Under the pieces are notes generated by a model. The model was not told the DNA's origin. It was given only the letters and a program-made list of their open reading frames with translations, and searched no databases. The position numbers and the translations under genes were made by a program. A stretch of DNA of 64,000 bases from Tetradesmus obliquus (taxonomy: Eukaryota > Chlorophyta > Chlorophyceae > Sphaeropleales > Scenedesmaceae): contig CP126194.1 of the NCBI GenBank assembly GCA_030272155.1, forward strand, positions 7,423,001 through 7,487,000, read 5' to 3'. Every line of letters starts with the position of its first letter. Position 1 is the first letter of the stretch. Positions 21,930 through 34,100 of the stretch are shown piece after piece.

Positions 21930-23243
21930 CTAGCAGTGACCATCATGAGTGCAATCCACACTCAGTGACTGTAGCACTGCTCCGTGACGGATAGCCTGGA
22001 TGAAGGGTTTTGCGCTGGCGTAAATCCCCAGCGCACATCCACAGAACGCATTGTGCATTGCAATCAAGTAAACTACCATCTGCTGCCCCTTCATCAGCCG
22101 CTTGCTTGCACTGCAGCTGGAATTGCGCCAGTCACTTTCGTAAATGGAGCACAGCTGCAAGCTCTGCAGCTGCAATGGCAGCTCCAGCCTATAACTATGC
22201 AGCTTGCAGCTGCACGTGAGGCCAGTGAGGTGCGCCAGTGCTGCCAGCTGGAGCGGCACCGCTTCTGTTCCGTAATTGTCAAAGTGCAGCTGCAGCTGCC
22301 GCAGCGGCAGCAGCTGTGCCAGCAGCTGCTGCGGCGCCTGCTGGTATGTCTCCCAGGGACCTGCCAAGGTTAGCGATGTCAGCTGCGCCAGCTGCAGCAA
22401 ACTGGGCAGGATGCTTTCCCAGCTGCGTGCAATAGGAGCAACCAGGCGCAGCTGCACCAGCCTTCTGAGCTGCGGCAGTGCTGCTGACACAGCATTCAAC
22501 CTGACACCAGGCTCATCCAGCCTGATGTCAAGGTGTGTCAGGCTGTGCGCTGGCAGTGCCTGCAACAAGCTGGCAGCAGGAATCCACGCACTGCTGAAGC
22601 TCTTCAGGCGCAAGCTGCCATGCTGCTGCCCCTGCTGCTGTGGCTGCTCTGCCTGCTGTTGCTGGCCCTGCTGCTGCAACTGCTGCCCCTGCTGCCGCTG
22701 CTGCGGCGGCGGCGGCTGCTCGTGCTGCTGCAACTGCTGCTGTTGCCCCTGCTGCTGGTGCAGCTGCTGCTGCTGCTGCTGCTGCTGTTGCAGCTGACTT
22801 GCCAGAGGATCAACTAGCAAGGCAGGGTCCTCAGCTGTTGCTGCAGCTGCTGTTTCTGCAGATGGCACTTCTGCTGGTGTTGCCTGCACGCCAGCTGGCT
22901 GCTTTGCTGCTGCCTGCAGGGCTTGCTGCAGCAGCTGGTGCATCGTGTCTAGGTGCTGATCAAGTGGCCGCCCATGTACTGCAATGTTCAGGATGGAAAG
23001 GTCAAACTTGGAATCCATGCCGCAGCTGATGCTGCTGACAAGCGCAGCATGTTTGGGCAGCCACCACCCAAAACGCCGCAGCTTCACTACTCGGGTGTCA
23101 TGGTAGAAAGCAACAGCTGTGTTGCATGCCCTGCACTGCTGCACTGCCTGCCTCCAAGCCTTGCAGGCACGTGCTGCTGCACACAGCACCCGGGGGTCGG
23201 TGCTGAGCGCCGGGTGGTCCAAGGCAATAGCAAACGCCTCCAT
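21930..23243 (-). CDS. F-box-like/LRR family copy 5, open frame, short C-terminus
   Basis: From the ATG at 23243 there is an unbroken frame of 437 residues, the only family member in the window without an internal lesion. It opens with MEAFAIALDHPALSTDPRVL and CKAWRQAVQQCRACNTAVAF (F-box-like), then GWWLPKHAALVSSISCGMD. A long Gln/Pro-rich linker (about 22600-22800) and LRRs (HSLTHLDIRLDEPGVRLN, LVQLRLVAPIARSW, LTSLTLAGPW) follow. Homology to copies 3 and 4 stops near LQLCSIYESDW; the last 50 or so residues are unrelated, so the C-terminal repeats are lost. An acceptor just upstream (TATACAG before 23259) and a possible four-codon exon 23520-23509 suggest a longer first part. Confidence 0.55.
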   Translation of the reverse strand: MEAFAIALDHPALSTDPRVLCAAARACKAWRQAVQQCRACNTAVAFYHDTRVVKLRRFGWWLPKHAALVSSISCGMDSKFDLSILNIAVHGRPLDQHLDTMHQLLQQALQAAAKQPAGVQATPAEVPSAETAAAATAEDPALLVDPLASQLQQQQQQQQQLHQQQGQQQQLQQHEQPPPPQQRQQGQQLQQQGQQQQAEQPQQQGQQHGSLRLKSFSSAWIPAASLLQALPAHSLTHLDIRLDEPGVRLNAVSAALPQLRRLVQLRLVAPIARSWESILPSLLQLAQLTSLTLAGPWETYQQAPQQLLAQLLPLRQLQLHFDNYGTEAVPLQLAALAHLTGLTCSCKLHSYRLELPLQLQSLQLCSIYESDWRNSSCSASKRLMKGQQMVVYLIAMHNAFCGCALGIYASAKPFIQAIRHGAVLQSLSVDCTHDGHC

Positions 23244-23259
23244 GTAAGCTGCTGATGAG

Positions 23260-23986
23260 GCCTGTATACAGCATATGACACATGAGCCTTGTGAAAATAG
23301 CAGCAGCAGGAGGAGGAGGAGCAGCAGCTGCTGCAGCAGCAGCAGCAACACCTGAGTAGTCAGCACCTCTAGTTCGTGTTGTTAGCCGTGCAGCCGAACT
23401 TCAACCGTCATACTCATTCAGATCACTACTTGCAAGCCAATGTGCGGCGAAAGGAGGAGAATGCTGCCTTACAATTGCTTCTCCTGCAAACACTGCCGCG
23501 GAACTCACCTGGCGTTGCATGCTGTGGCTGCTGGTGCTAAAACCCAGTGTACTTTACAGTGTTTGATAGGAGTCACGTCAACTGGTGTGCGTGTGGCTCG
23601 GAGCAGAGAGATACAGACTGTATCTGCTTCCTGCCTCGCTGCCTGTGTTGTACATCCACAGGACGGTGGCTCGTTCCTTGAAGGTAGGTCACAAGCAGGC
23701 CGCAAGCAATCGCAGCGCACCCCAATGAGGTAACAACTTTCGACGGCCACAAACACGCTGCTCAATCCCTGGCATACGATTTGACTTCGATTTGTTGCAG
23801 TGTTACGTGTGAGGGAGGGGGTGTGACCTGCATGAAGCTCCGTCAGAACATGCATTCATACTATTTAAAGGTTTATCTGCATTGACCAGACGACATTGCG
23901 ACTACTATTCCTACCAGAGTCATCTGTGCTGCTGCTGCTGCCCTCCCGGTCGTAACTACCGCTTGCCTGCACCTGATCTGATCGCT
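23260..23986. other. Intergenic stretch upstream of two divergent genes
   Basis: Lies between LRR copy 5 (minus) and the N-acetyltransferase (plus) and should contain both promoters. No defined motif identified. Confidence 0.4.
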
Positions 23987-26041
23987 ATGTGTGCCGCAGT
24001 AAACGAAGATCAAAAGCATTTAGTGGAGTATCTGCAGAGGATTCGCTTCCCGCTGCCAGCCGACGGGTCCCTGCCGGGCCCGACACTCAAGACACTGTGG
24101 CAGGTGCACCGGCTGCATGCACTCAACATTGCATTTGAGAACCTCACGTTCGTTCACCACAAGCTAAAGGCATCAGGTGCGGAAGCTATAGCCTGCAGCA
24201 TGCAGGCAGGCGGCAGCAGCAGCAGCAGTGTTGCAGCAAGCAGCAGCAATGGCAAAAGCAGCGCCATTCACTGCCGCAGCCAAGCAGCCGGTCTGCGTGC
24301 TTGCAGATGCTTCCAAGTGGTGTGCTGCTCACGTTGCAATGTTTCAGCAGCTCTTGGTGCACTGACGTGCCAGCGGTGCCGGGAGTCTGCACTTTGCCTA
24401 CTGGCAGAAGCCCTGCAGACATAGCCACCTGCTTCTCCACGCAGCCTAGCCAATGCTTCATCACTTTTGGTGTTCAGAACACCGCCCACGCTTGTCTCGA
24501 CACTGCATTGATGAGCTCGTCCTCTCGACTTGGCCATGCAGAGCGGCCAATTGACCTGGCGCACCTGCACAAGCGCGTGGTGCATGGAGGCAGGGGCGGC
24601 ATGTGCCAGGTGCGCGCCAGCAGCTGCAGCAACACCATGCACGGCGGCAGCGCAGCAGCCAGCTGCTGCTGAACTCTTTTCGTGCACCGCTTGCAATGTG
24701 CCAGTGATTACTAGGTCTGCTATTGAAGAATCGGCTTTTGCTGTGGCGACACAGCGCTGCTGCGGAGCCAGGCTCATTGCGTTTGTGGTGGCTTGCACCG
24801 CTAGTGGCTCTGTGCAGCCTAGAGCCAGCACCAGCAGCAGCAGCAGAAGCAGCAGCAGCAGCACTGCTTGATTATGACTGCTGTCATGGCAACACCGTAG
24901 CGGCCTCTGCTGCTCACGCCCCCCGCTCCCGTCCGCCGCCTGCCCTGCCTGCATCCTACTGTCCTGCAGGAGATGAACCCGCTGCTGTTTGCCAACCTGC
25001 AGCGCCTGGGCTTCCACTGCTACCAGGGCATGGCCAGCGTGGTGCTGCAGGGCAGCTTCCAGCCTGCTGCTGAGCCCTTCCAGGGCCAGGTCAGCTCCAC
25101 GAACCTGGGGGACACCATCAACTGCATGGGCACACACCAGGTGGGTGGGGCAGGAAGCAGTGGCTCAAGCAATGCCTGTGGCGTTGGTGTTGGCAGTCCT
25201 GCAGATGCCTGGGCATACGGCAGCTAGGGGCGCAGCAAGCAATGGCTGCGGCAAAGCCTGCATTGGCGTTGGCAGTCCTGCAGCTGCCTGTCATGCTTGT
25301 GCCGACGGTGCCAGTGTACAACCAGGAGGCAGCAGCTCACAAGTGCCAACAGCACACACAAGGTTCTGTGATGTGCTGCTCATAGGATCACCCCTGTTCA
25401 TGCTGCCACTTTTGCTGCAGATCATCTTTGCGTGCGTGAATGGCGCCTGGCACCTGTGCGATGTGGGCTTTGGGGGCCTGGGCATCGCTGAACCCATCCA
25501 CCTGCAAGCATACGACGAGGCAGCCGCAACCAACGGCACCAGCAGCAGCGAGGGAGTGCAGCAGCAGGAGGCGCCGGAGCCGTGGGGTGTGCTGCCTGGC
25601 GCTGCAGCAGCTGCTGCTGCCGGCTGCCCGGGTGAGAGCCACCAGTGCGGCAGCCGCTTCCGGCTGCGGCGCGGCGTGATTGGCAGTGCACAGCTCCTGC
25701 CAGCGGATCAGGCCGACAGCCACCCTGAGGCCTTATCCCATGTGGGATGGTACCTGCAGTGCCTTGTGAAGGGCGAGTGGGTGGATGTGTACTACTTTAC
25801 GCGCACGCTGGTGACGCAGCCGGTGATCAGCGCGTGCGCGGAGGCGTCGTTCCGGGGCCACCCGTTATTTAACAACCACATGGTTGTTACAAAGCCGCTG
25901 GAGGACGGGCGTGCCACGCTGATGGACTGGCTGCTGAAGGTGCGCAGGAACGGCGTGGTGGTGGAGACGCGGGAGCTGAAGAGTGAGGAGGAGCGGGATG
26001 GGGTGCTGGCAGATGTATTTGGCATCAACCTGGCGCACTGA
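23987..26041 (+). CDS. Arylamine N-acetyltransferase
   Basis: Four exons (23987-24176, 24542-24609, 24970-25140, 25421-26041) give 349 residues; the first junction splits a Glu codon in phase. The N-terminus (YLQRIRFPLPADGSLPGPTL, then HALNIAFENLTF) matches the family start. The second junction rebuilds the active-site motif RGGMCQEMN with catalytic Cys85. His142 (GTHQ, at the end of exon 3) and Asp157 (DVGFGG) complete the Cys-His-Asp triad with the usual His-Asp spacing of 15. The enzyme transfers acetyl from acetyl-CoA to aromatic amines or hydrazines in the cytosol. The usual length is about 280 residues; the excess is mainly an Ala/Glu/Gln-rich insert around residues 175-215. A tandem array of its last codons follows the stop. 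Confidence 0.92.
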
Positions 26042-26223
26042 AGCACTCGTTAGTGAACAGCTGGCGCTAGCGCTGCTTGTATCAGATGATGGCGTGCTGG
26101 CAGATGTGTTTGGCATCAACCTGGCGCACTGAAGCACTCGTTAGTGAACAGCTGGCGCTGGCGCTGCTTGTATCAGATGATGGTGTGCTGGCAGATGTGT
26201 TTGGCATCAACCTGGCGCACTAG
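26001..26223 (+). repeat. 91-bp tandem repeat made from the 3' end of the N-acetyltransferase gene
   Basis: About 2.5 copies with a period of exactly 91 bp. Each contains the last 12-14 codons (VLADVFGINLAH), the stop and 3' noncoding sequence. As the period is not a multiple of three and each unit has a stop, only the first copy is coding. Confidence 0.95.
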
Positions 26224-28143
26224 CAGCAGCCTGCGGCACAGCATGTGCTGAAAGAATGAGAAGCATGACTGCTAGCGCTGATGTCAGCAGGAGCAGGCCA
26301 GCCCCAGGAGGGACAGCTAGGAATGGGCTTGGTGTGGCAGCAGCGGGAGTGCCATGCGTGGCGCCAGCAGCTGACCATGAATGTCAAGCAACACTGTTGG
26401 CATATTGATGCTGGCATTTAGGTGTCAGCCAGCACTGAGCAGCAGCAGCTGAGCAGCATGCAAAGTATGCTGCCAGTGTGCAGTTGTACTGCTGGTACCG
26501 CACCGGCGACTGTAGCTGGTGTTCGTTGACAAAGAGCTTGCATATGGCTTGTACGCAGGCGAGTCAAGTGATCAGGGTTGTGTGTAGTTGTTGACAGAGA
26601 GATGCTGCGTATTTCTGCAGCAGCTGATGTGTGGTATTCCGTTGCGCAGCCTTCTGTACTCAACATGGCAGCCGGTGTATCCTTGGAGTGTACGGCTAGC
26701 CTAACCATTGCAGCAATGGCTGCGTGTGTCTCTCTTTCTTGCTTGCTAGCAGCGCACCCTGAGGATCAAGCATCAGGCTATTTTGCCAAGAAGCTAATTT
26801 GTGAACGATGATGTTGAGTAATACATGCAACCTCTGCACTGTCACTTCCAGTGTGCTTGCGAAGCACAGGATTGAGGCAGAAGCAAGGCCGACATGTGTG
26901 CAAACTCTGGACAAGGCTGTGATCATGTGACGGTTACATTGCTGATCCTCTCGAACACGTAGATGTTCATCATTACCATGTAACCGTTGCGTCAAATAGA
27001 AATGCTTTCATCGCTCTCACAAGCATGTCCGCAAGCAGCCGTTGATTTCACCATTACCTTTGACTCTTCACCATTACCTTTGACTCCGTCAAAACCGCTG
27101 CCCAACTGTGACGCCATCATTCACGACATACACTGACGCAACATGGCACATAAGCAACAACTGGGTGCTGCTGCACGCATGCGCCCCTGCAGAAAGGCCT
27201 TCTGCAGGCCGCGGGCACATGCCGCACAAGCAGCAGCCCCCAGCTGAGTGCCATGCCGCGCCAGCGCATGGAAATACGAGACGGCAAGCCACAGACAAGC
27301 CAAACACGCCGCAGCCCATGTGTGTGCGGCAAAACAATACCCATATCTACAGCATTGCACAAGAGAGACCCTCAGCAGCCGTGCGCAGAAATTCAACTGC
27401 AACCACAGCTGCTCCTGCCGCTTCATGGACCTCCCAAAGCTGCGGATGCTCAGGCACCTTTGATTGCAAACAGTATCAGTGCCAACCTCTTTCGATTCAC
27501 TAAGGCAATGCTGGCAGCGGCCTGAGGCGGCCTGCCTGCAGCGCCAGGGCCACGGCGCTGGTCTAGCTGCCCTGGCCCTGGCACCACAGCCAGCCCGCCT
27601 TACACCAGGCGAGGCGCCACCCAGCACAATATCACACGCCACAGCAGCGGCTGCCATGCAATGCTGCAGCAGTAATGCTCCCATGCATTGAAAGCACAGT
27701 GCACTGATAGTCCGCGGACATGACAACAGACAAAAATGTGCAGTAACACCCGCAACCCCCCAGCAGGCCCCTGCATGGCAAAAAACCCACAGGAGGCAGC
27801 TGCACCCACAGCCACGCCTGTCACAGGCCACCGCACAGCAGCAAGGGCCCAGGCATCGCCCAGCCATCACCCCATACCCACGCAAGGCCGCTCAGCAGCC
27901 CAGCAGCCATTCAGGCACCGCACCATCCACCTCGCAGCAGCTCCTGCCAGCCGGCAGCCTTCAGCTGCTCCTGCCACAGCCCGCCAGCATGCACGCCTGC
28001 TGCCCCCCTGCCTGCACGCCACATCGCGCCGCGCTGCAGCACCGCCTCATGCCAGCAGCACCTTGCGCGGCCGCCATGTTGCCAGTGACCTGGTTAGAAG
28101 CTGCTGCTGCTGCTGCTTCCTGTGGGCACCAAGTCACGCCTCC
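26224..28143. other. Intergenic stretch between convergent genes
   Basis: Holds the 3' regions of the N-acetyltransferase and exportin genes. A 20-bp motif (CACCATTACCTTTGACTC) is repeated twice at 27050-27086. A TGTAA-type motif on the minus strand lies at 27604-27600. No gene recognised. Confidence 0.5.
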
Positions 28144-31100
28144 TCAGGCGTCGGCCATGTCGTCGTTGACCTGGTTGGGCGGCACCATGCCGGGGATGGC
28201 CTGCAGCCGGCTGTTGGCCTCCGCAATCTTGGCCGCAGTCTCCTCCGCATACAGCTGGTCCGTCTCCGCGTTGCCAAACGCCTTGGTCTGCGCAAGCATG
28301 AGAAGGGGTGCCGCAGGACGCAGACATGATAATCAGTGAGCTGCAGCATCACAGCTGTCCTTCTCTTATAGGCTGTGGCACACACAGCTGAGAGCAGGTG
28401 ACCTGTAGGAATACATTCGCAGCATCCATTTCAGCAACAGCATCCTCTACAAAGAAGAGCATACACAAAAAGCACCCCAGCCGCCGCACCTGCACCAGGA
28501 AGTCCCTCATGTGGTGCTTGAAGGCGCGCTTGTCCTCGATGGCCATCATGCCGCCCACCGCCGCCTGGATCTGCACAGGGGTCATGTTGGGGAAGCTGCT
28601 GGACAGCAGCCCGCACACGTACTCTTGCACAAAGGCCGCGTTGCTGGCGTACGCGGTGGGGCCCTTGGTCTGCACAGGAACACAGCAGCAGCAACAGCAG
28701 CAGCAGCAGCAGCAGGGAGACAATGACAGCTCGCCAAGGGGTGTGAGCGGGACACCAGCCTAGCTGTGGCAGCACGCTTGCAACCAATCAGCAACATGGC
28801 AACATCCAGCGCTGCATAAACTGCTAACCAACACAAGTACACAACACACAAGCACAATGCGCCCACGGTCAACCCAGGTCTCGTGCCACCTCCTGCTCAC
28901 CGCCACGTCCCACAGCGGTGCCTTGATGACTGTGTCGCTGCGCACCAGCCCAAACAGGTGCAGCAGGATCTTGCAGTGCAGCTTGAAGCCGGGCGTGTGG
29001 AAGGTGTCGGTCATGACCGCAAACACCTCACGCGTGAGCAGCGTGTAGTAGGCCTGGTGGAACTGCGTGGCGTACTCGCTGCCCGCAAAGCTCTTGAGCA
29101 TGTCCTGCAGGGCGGGGCAGCAGCGCGGCGGCGCAAGCGGATAAGCCACAGCATGCGCAATAGGTTGACAACACAGAATCGCGGCAAATCGTCGATTGCG
29201 CTGTGCTGTGTTGCCAACCTGTGATTGCAAGTACTGCACAGCTGACTGTCGCACGCCAATGGGCACCGCCCCACCCACGCACCTCCAGCAGCAGCAGCCC
29301 CGTCTCCGCCACGTTGCGCTCGGTGTGCCTGAAGGCCCACACGATGCTGTCCAGCAGCAGCTTCAGCTGCGGAGGGCTCATGCCGAACAGGCACGCGAAG
29401 CAGTGGTTGGTCACCGCATGCAGCAGCCCGAAGAACTTGAGGCGGTGCTCGGGGAAGTCCTCAAAGTTGACGGTGATCATGCCCAGCGTGGGCTCAAACA
29501 CCGCAGCCAGCACCTGCGCGGGAAGGCACAGGAGCAAAGGGGTTGTTGGTGTAGAGCAGGGGCCAGTGCAGAGCAGGGGCCGGTGCAGAGCAGGGGCCAG
29601 TGCAGAGCACTGCAAGCTGTGTGCAGCAACAGTGCATGTGCTGGAGGCTGCTCATGTCCGAACTTGACTACCTCGGCACTCCGCCACTGCTGCTGTTGCA
29701 AAACCCCCATCCACTGCTGAACATCCCTGCTACGCCTCTCCTCCTACCCTTTACCCCACCCCCCAGGGCCTCACCTTGGGCACCTCCGGCTCCATGAGCC
29801 CCTTGAGCTTGCGCACAATGGCCGCAAACAGGCTCAGCACCTCGGCCTCACTGCAGCAGTGAAAAGCAGCAGCAGCAGACGCCAGGCAGTGGTCATGTCA
29901 AGCGCAGCACAGCCTGGTGGCAGCAGCTCATCTGCATTGCCATGAAGAGGCATACAAGAGGCTCGAACAGCAGGCAGCAGCCAGCCTACCAACACTAAGC
30001 AGAGCTAGCTGCGCTGACAGACACAGGCTCAACAGATGGCAAAACACGACAACAGCGCTAGAGCAGCACCAGCAGCAGCAGCAGCAGCAGCAGGCGCTCA
30101 CCGCGCGTCCGGCACGCTGGCGCCATAGTCTCCCAGCACCGGCTCCATCAGCGCGGGCACAAACTTGGTGGCCAGCAGCGGCCCGTCGTCGCACTTGTCC
30201 ACAAACACCTCCACCAGGCGCAGCACCGCCTTCTTCACGCTGCGCATGTACTTGACGAAGCTGCTGCGCGCGGCGTGCGGGCCGCCGCTGGTGATGGCCG
30301 CCGTGATGGACTCGCTGTACAGGCGGTACACCTGGCAGGGTGGCGACAGCAGCGGCAGCAAAGGGCTAAACACTTTGCAATGGGTTGAATGGGGAGCAAT
30401 GAGGGGTGAGCACAGCAACCCATGGGCCCAAGCAGCATAAATCACAAAGCGCAGGCGAATGGCACGGGTGCAGCACATGTCTTGGTAATGTAGGCAGCAA
30501 TTGCTGCAGCAGGTCTGCATTATTCAGACCTGCTTCAGCAACCGCAGCTGCAGCCACCAAGCCATGAACTACACCGCAGTGCCCACAGCCATTGCTTGTA
30601 AGTAGATGGAAACAAGAACCGGTGCCGTCTGCCTCCGCCCTTGAACTCGCATGCACCGGCAATCAGGCATACCAGACATTGCGACTGCACGTAGCACAGT
30701 GAGGTTGCACCGAGGCCATACGTAGCACGAGGAGCAGCCGGGCATGGACTCGAACAGCTAACCACCATAAACGAAGCAGGCACTGGGCACAGGTGCAGCC
30801 ACATGCCTTGGTAATGCAGGCAACAGTTGCTGGAGCAGGTCTGGAGCAACCAGACGTGCTTCAGCAACTGCAGCTGGAGTTACCAAGGCATCCGCCACAC
30901 CGCACTGCCCACAGCCATCGCCCACCCCACCACAGTTCACATAAAACCCCACCACACACTGACGCTTGGGGTGACCAGAAACGATCCAATGCCGTCGCGG
31001 GTGCATGTGCCGTGCATTCCCATCATTGAAAGCATGGACAAGGCCACGGCCATCGCCTGCTGCCCCTCCCACAGCAGCAGCCAACCCAGCAATCGACCAC

Positions 31101-34100
31101 TTGGCCAGCACACGGCCACACCTCCTGCCCCTCACCTGCAGCATGCTGTCCGCCATGGTCACCATCTGGCTGAGGTAGGGGTGGCCCAGGCTGCTGCAGA
31201 CGCTCACGTTGGTCTGCAGCACGTTCTGCAGGCTCTTAATCACCTCCTGCTGCTGCAGCACCGCGGGGTTGGCCTGCGCCTGCGCCAGGATGGTGCCCCA
31301 GATGTTGTTGGGCGGCGCCATCAGCCGCGCCAGGTACTCGTCGCGCTTGGCGGGGTCCACTGCGGTGGTTAAAAAGCGTAACGACATGACACTGAATAAT
31401 GAAATGCATGCACGAAGCATCAAGACCATTTGAACGGTGCAGCCGCTGTATGGTAATCGACAGCAGACGGCGCCGCACAAGACACAATCGTGACCAGCAC
31501 ATGAGCGCAGACCAACCATGTGCCCCAGACCTGATACACAGCCAGGTTCCCATACATGTGCCGTTCAAGACCTGCGTGGCAGCCCTGCCAAGACCCCCAC
31601 CCCCTCACCCTCTGCGCCAATCATCAGGCCCACGCTCTCAAAGAAGGAGTGGATCTGGTGCGGCTGCAGGTCCTGGATGGTGGCGGCCAGGTTGTCCAGC
31701 AGCTCCGCCACAAACGGCTGCTGCTCCTGCAGCTGCAGCACCACGAACTTGCGCTTGCACTTGTTGCTGATCTTCAGGAACGTGTCGCATGCCATGTCCT
31801 TCAGCGGCAGCAGCAAGGGCAGCAACAGCAGCAGCACCAGCAGCAGTCGTCAAACGAAGGATCAGACACAGCTGTGCCGCCAGCCACAAACATCCTGCTC
31901 AGGGGTGCAGCTGTGTGCCACAGACATGCTTGCCGGTCATCACCAAGAGCAATGCAAAGCTGGCCATCCAGCCCACACCATCGTCTGCTGATGTTTCTAA
32001 CAGCTGCCACTGCTGTCACTGCAACCAGCAGCCCAGGGGTTACGCGCCGCGCACCTGCACGCCCGGGTGTGTCTCGTGCATGAACTCAAACAGCTTGTTG
32101 ACCACCGTCTTGAGGAACTTCCAGTGCGCGCGCAGGAACTTGGGGTACTGGCCCACGACGTACCTGCAGGAAGGAGTGGCACAAGAGAAGCAAGCATGGC
32201 GTCAGCATGAGCTGGTGACGGGCTCTGTCAGAGCAGCAAGTTGTCTTGACTGGTTGAGTTAGTGTGCAGGCAGCCACTGATAGTTAGAGCTCATGCAGCG
32301 TGCATGTGGTCACACCCACCCGCCTGTCGCACCGACCCAACCACCCTGCTCCGCAGGCATAGGCCCTAAACACCCCACACCCCACCCAACACCCCGCACT
32401 GTGAGAAACCGCCTCACATGATGTTGGAGGCGATGACAGCTTTGTTGTCCTTGCCGCGCGTGATCTCGCACAGGTTGAGCAGGTCGCGGATGACCGTGAC
32501 CAGGAAGCGGTTCTCCTGCTCCTCCTGCAGCACGGCGCGGCAGCACATGGCGACACGCAGCGCACAGCCAGCACAGCACGCATGTCAGCACACCTGCCTC
32601 CTAACCACTACAAGCGGCGGCCGATGCGGCAGCTGATGCACCACCAGGCGCGTAATGAAAAGACAGGAGCAGGACGAGAACCTACAAATTTACATGCAAG
32701 CCCTGCTGGCGCCACCCTGCAGCCCCACAGCACAAGCACCCTACTCACGTGCATGGAGCCGCTGATGCTGCCGATGGCCCAGCACAGCGTGTTGAGCCCG
32801 TTCCAGGTCCAGGTGCCGCTCATCTGCCCGCGCAGCTTCTCCAGCATCTGCAGCTCGGTGTCCTCGTAGTCCAGGTGGCTCAGGTAGATGAGCGTCTCGC
32901 GCATGGTGCGGTACTGCATGAGCACGTCGTTGTCCTTCATCGTCTCGCGCACGATGTTGCCGTTCTCGTCCTCCACCACAATCACCTCCTGCGGATGGTT
33001 GTAAAAACAACAGCAGGGCAGCAGGCGGGCAGACAGATGTCTTATACAGCCGCTGCACATGTGGAAGCCAGAAGCCAACGTTCACTTGTGCTTGGTGGCA
33101 TGCACCTGCAACACATGCGTCGCCTTGTCCTGCTGCTGCTGCTAATACACTTAACAATAATAACGCGGCATCTGATAGCTGATATCACAGCAACTACCGC
33201 TGTCCTCGCTTGCCGCTGGATGCTGCTGTCACTGCACCTTGCGCTTGGCCATGCGGTTAACCATGAGCGCGCGCAGCTAATACAAAAAGCTACTGCTGCT
33301 ACTGCCTCACCTCGGGCTTGGCCATGCGGTTGACCATGAGCGCGCGCAGCTTGCTGAGGATGCCCGCGTACAGCACCTTGCGGCTGCCCGCAGCAGACAC
33401 CGCGCCGTTGGCAGCAGCGCCGGCGGGGGAGCCGAAGGAGAAGCCGCCATCACCCGAGCCACCTGCAACCCATGCAGCCAATCCGCATGGACACACTTGT
33501 AAAACCCTTGTGCAGGAACAGTGCGAAAAAGGCACCAAAGAGGTTCAAGCTCATCAGCTGTGCTGCATCCAGTACCGCCTTGCCAAACCCAAGCAGCACC
33601 AGTCAACACCATGTTTCCAACCCGCCCTCACCCACCTGCGCCCGTGGTGGCCATGCTGGCCTGGCAGCTGCTTGTGTAGATGTCTGCCACGAACACGTTC
33701 CAGTAGTCCAGGCAGGTCTTGAAGACCTCGGTGTCGTCCACGTAGCTGATGGCGATCAGGTTCTCCAGCCCCAGCCGCAGCACCTCGTGGTCGCCAGGGC
33801 TGGCTTCCAGGAACGCGATGTGGTGCTGCGGGACACGAGGCGAGGGCAGGGCAGGTGAGCGGGTGCTTCTGAGGCCAACTAAAGCAGCTCCAGCGCGAAC
33901 AGCTACAAGCCTCATTACAATATTGCAGTGTTTGACAAACAGCACACCAGCAGCGCTACCGGTGCGTGCTGACACATGCAATCAACGGCTGGTGCAAGTA
34001 CCACATTGAACATCACCCGGCCAGAAGCAGTCCCTGATGCAGCACACGTCACAGCCTCACCTTGAAGAAGCCCGTGTAGAAGAGCGCCAGGTTCTGCACG

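Noticed and set aside
22276-22817. Cys- and Leu-rich open frames opposite LRR copy 5
   Set aside because: They are the antisense reading of the CAG-rich polyGln linker.
27121-27885. A 254-codon minus-strand open frame downstream of exportin-1
   Set aside because: Cys/Ala-rich composition with no domain, no splice support, and a position in the likely 3' region; long chance frames are common in this GC-rich DNA.
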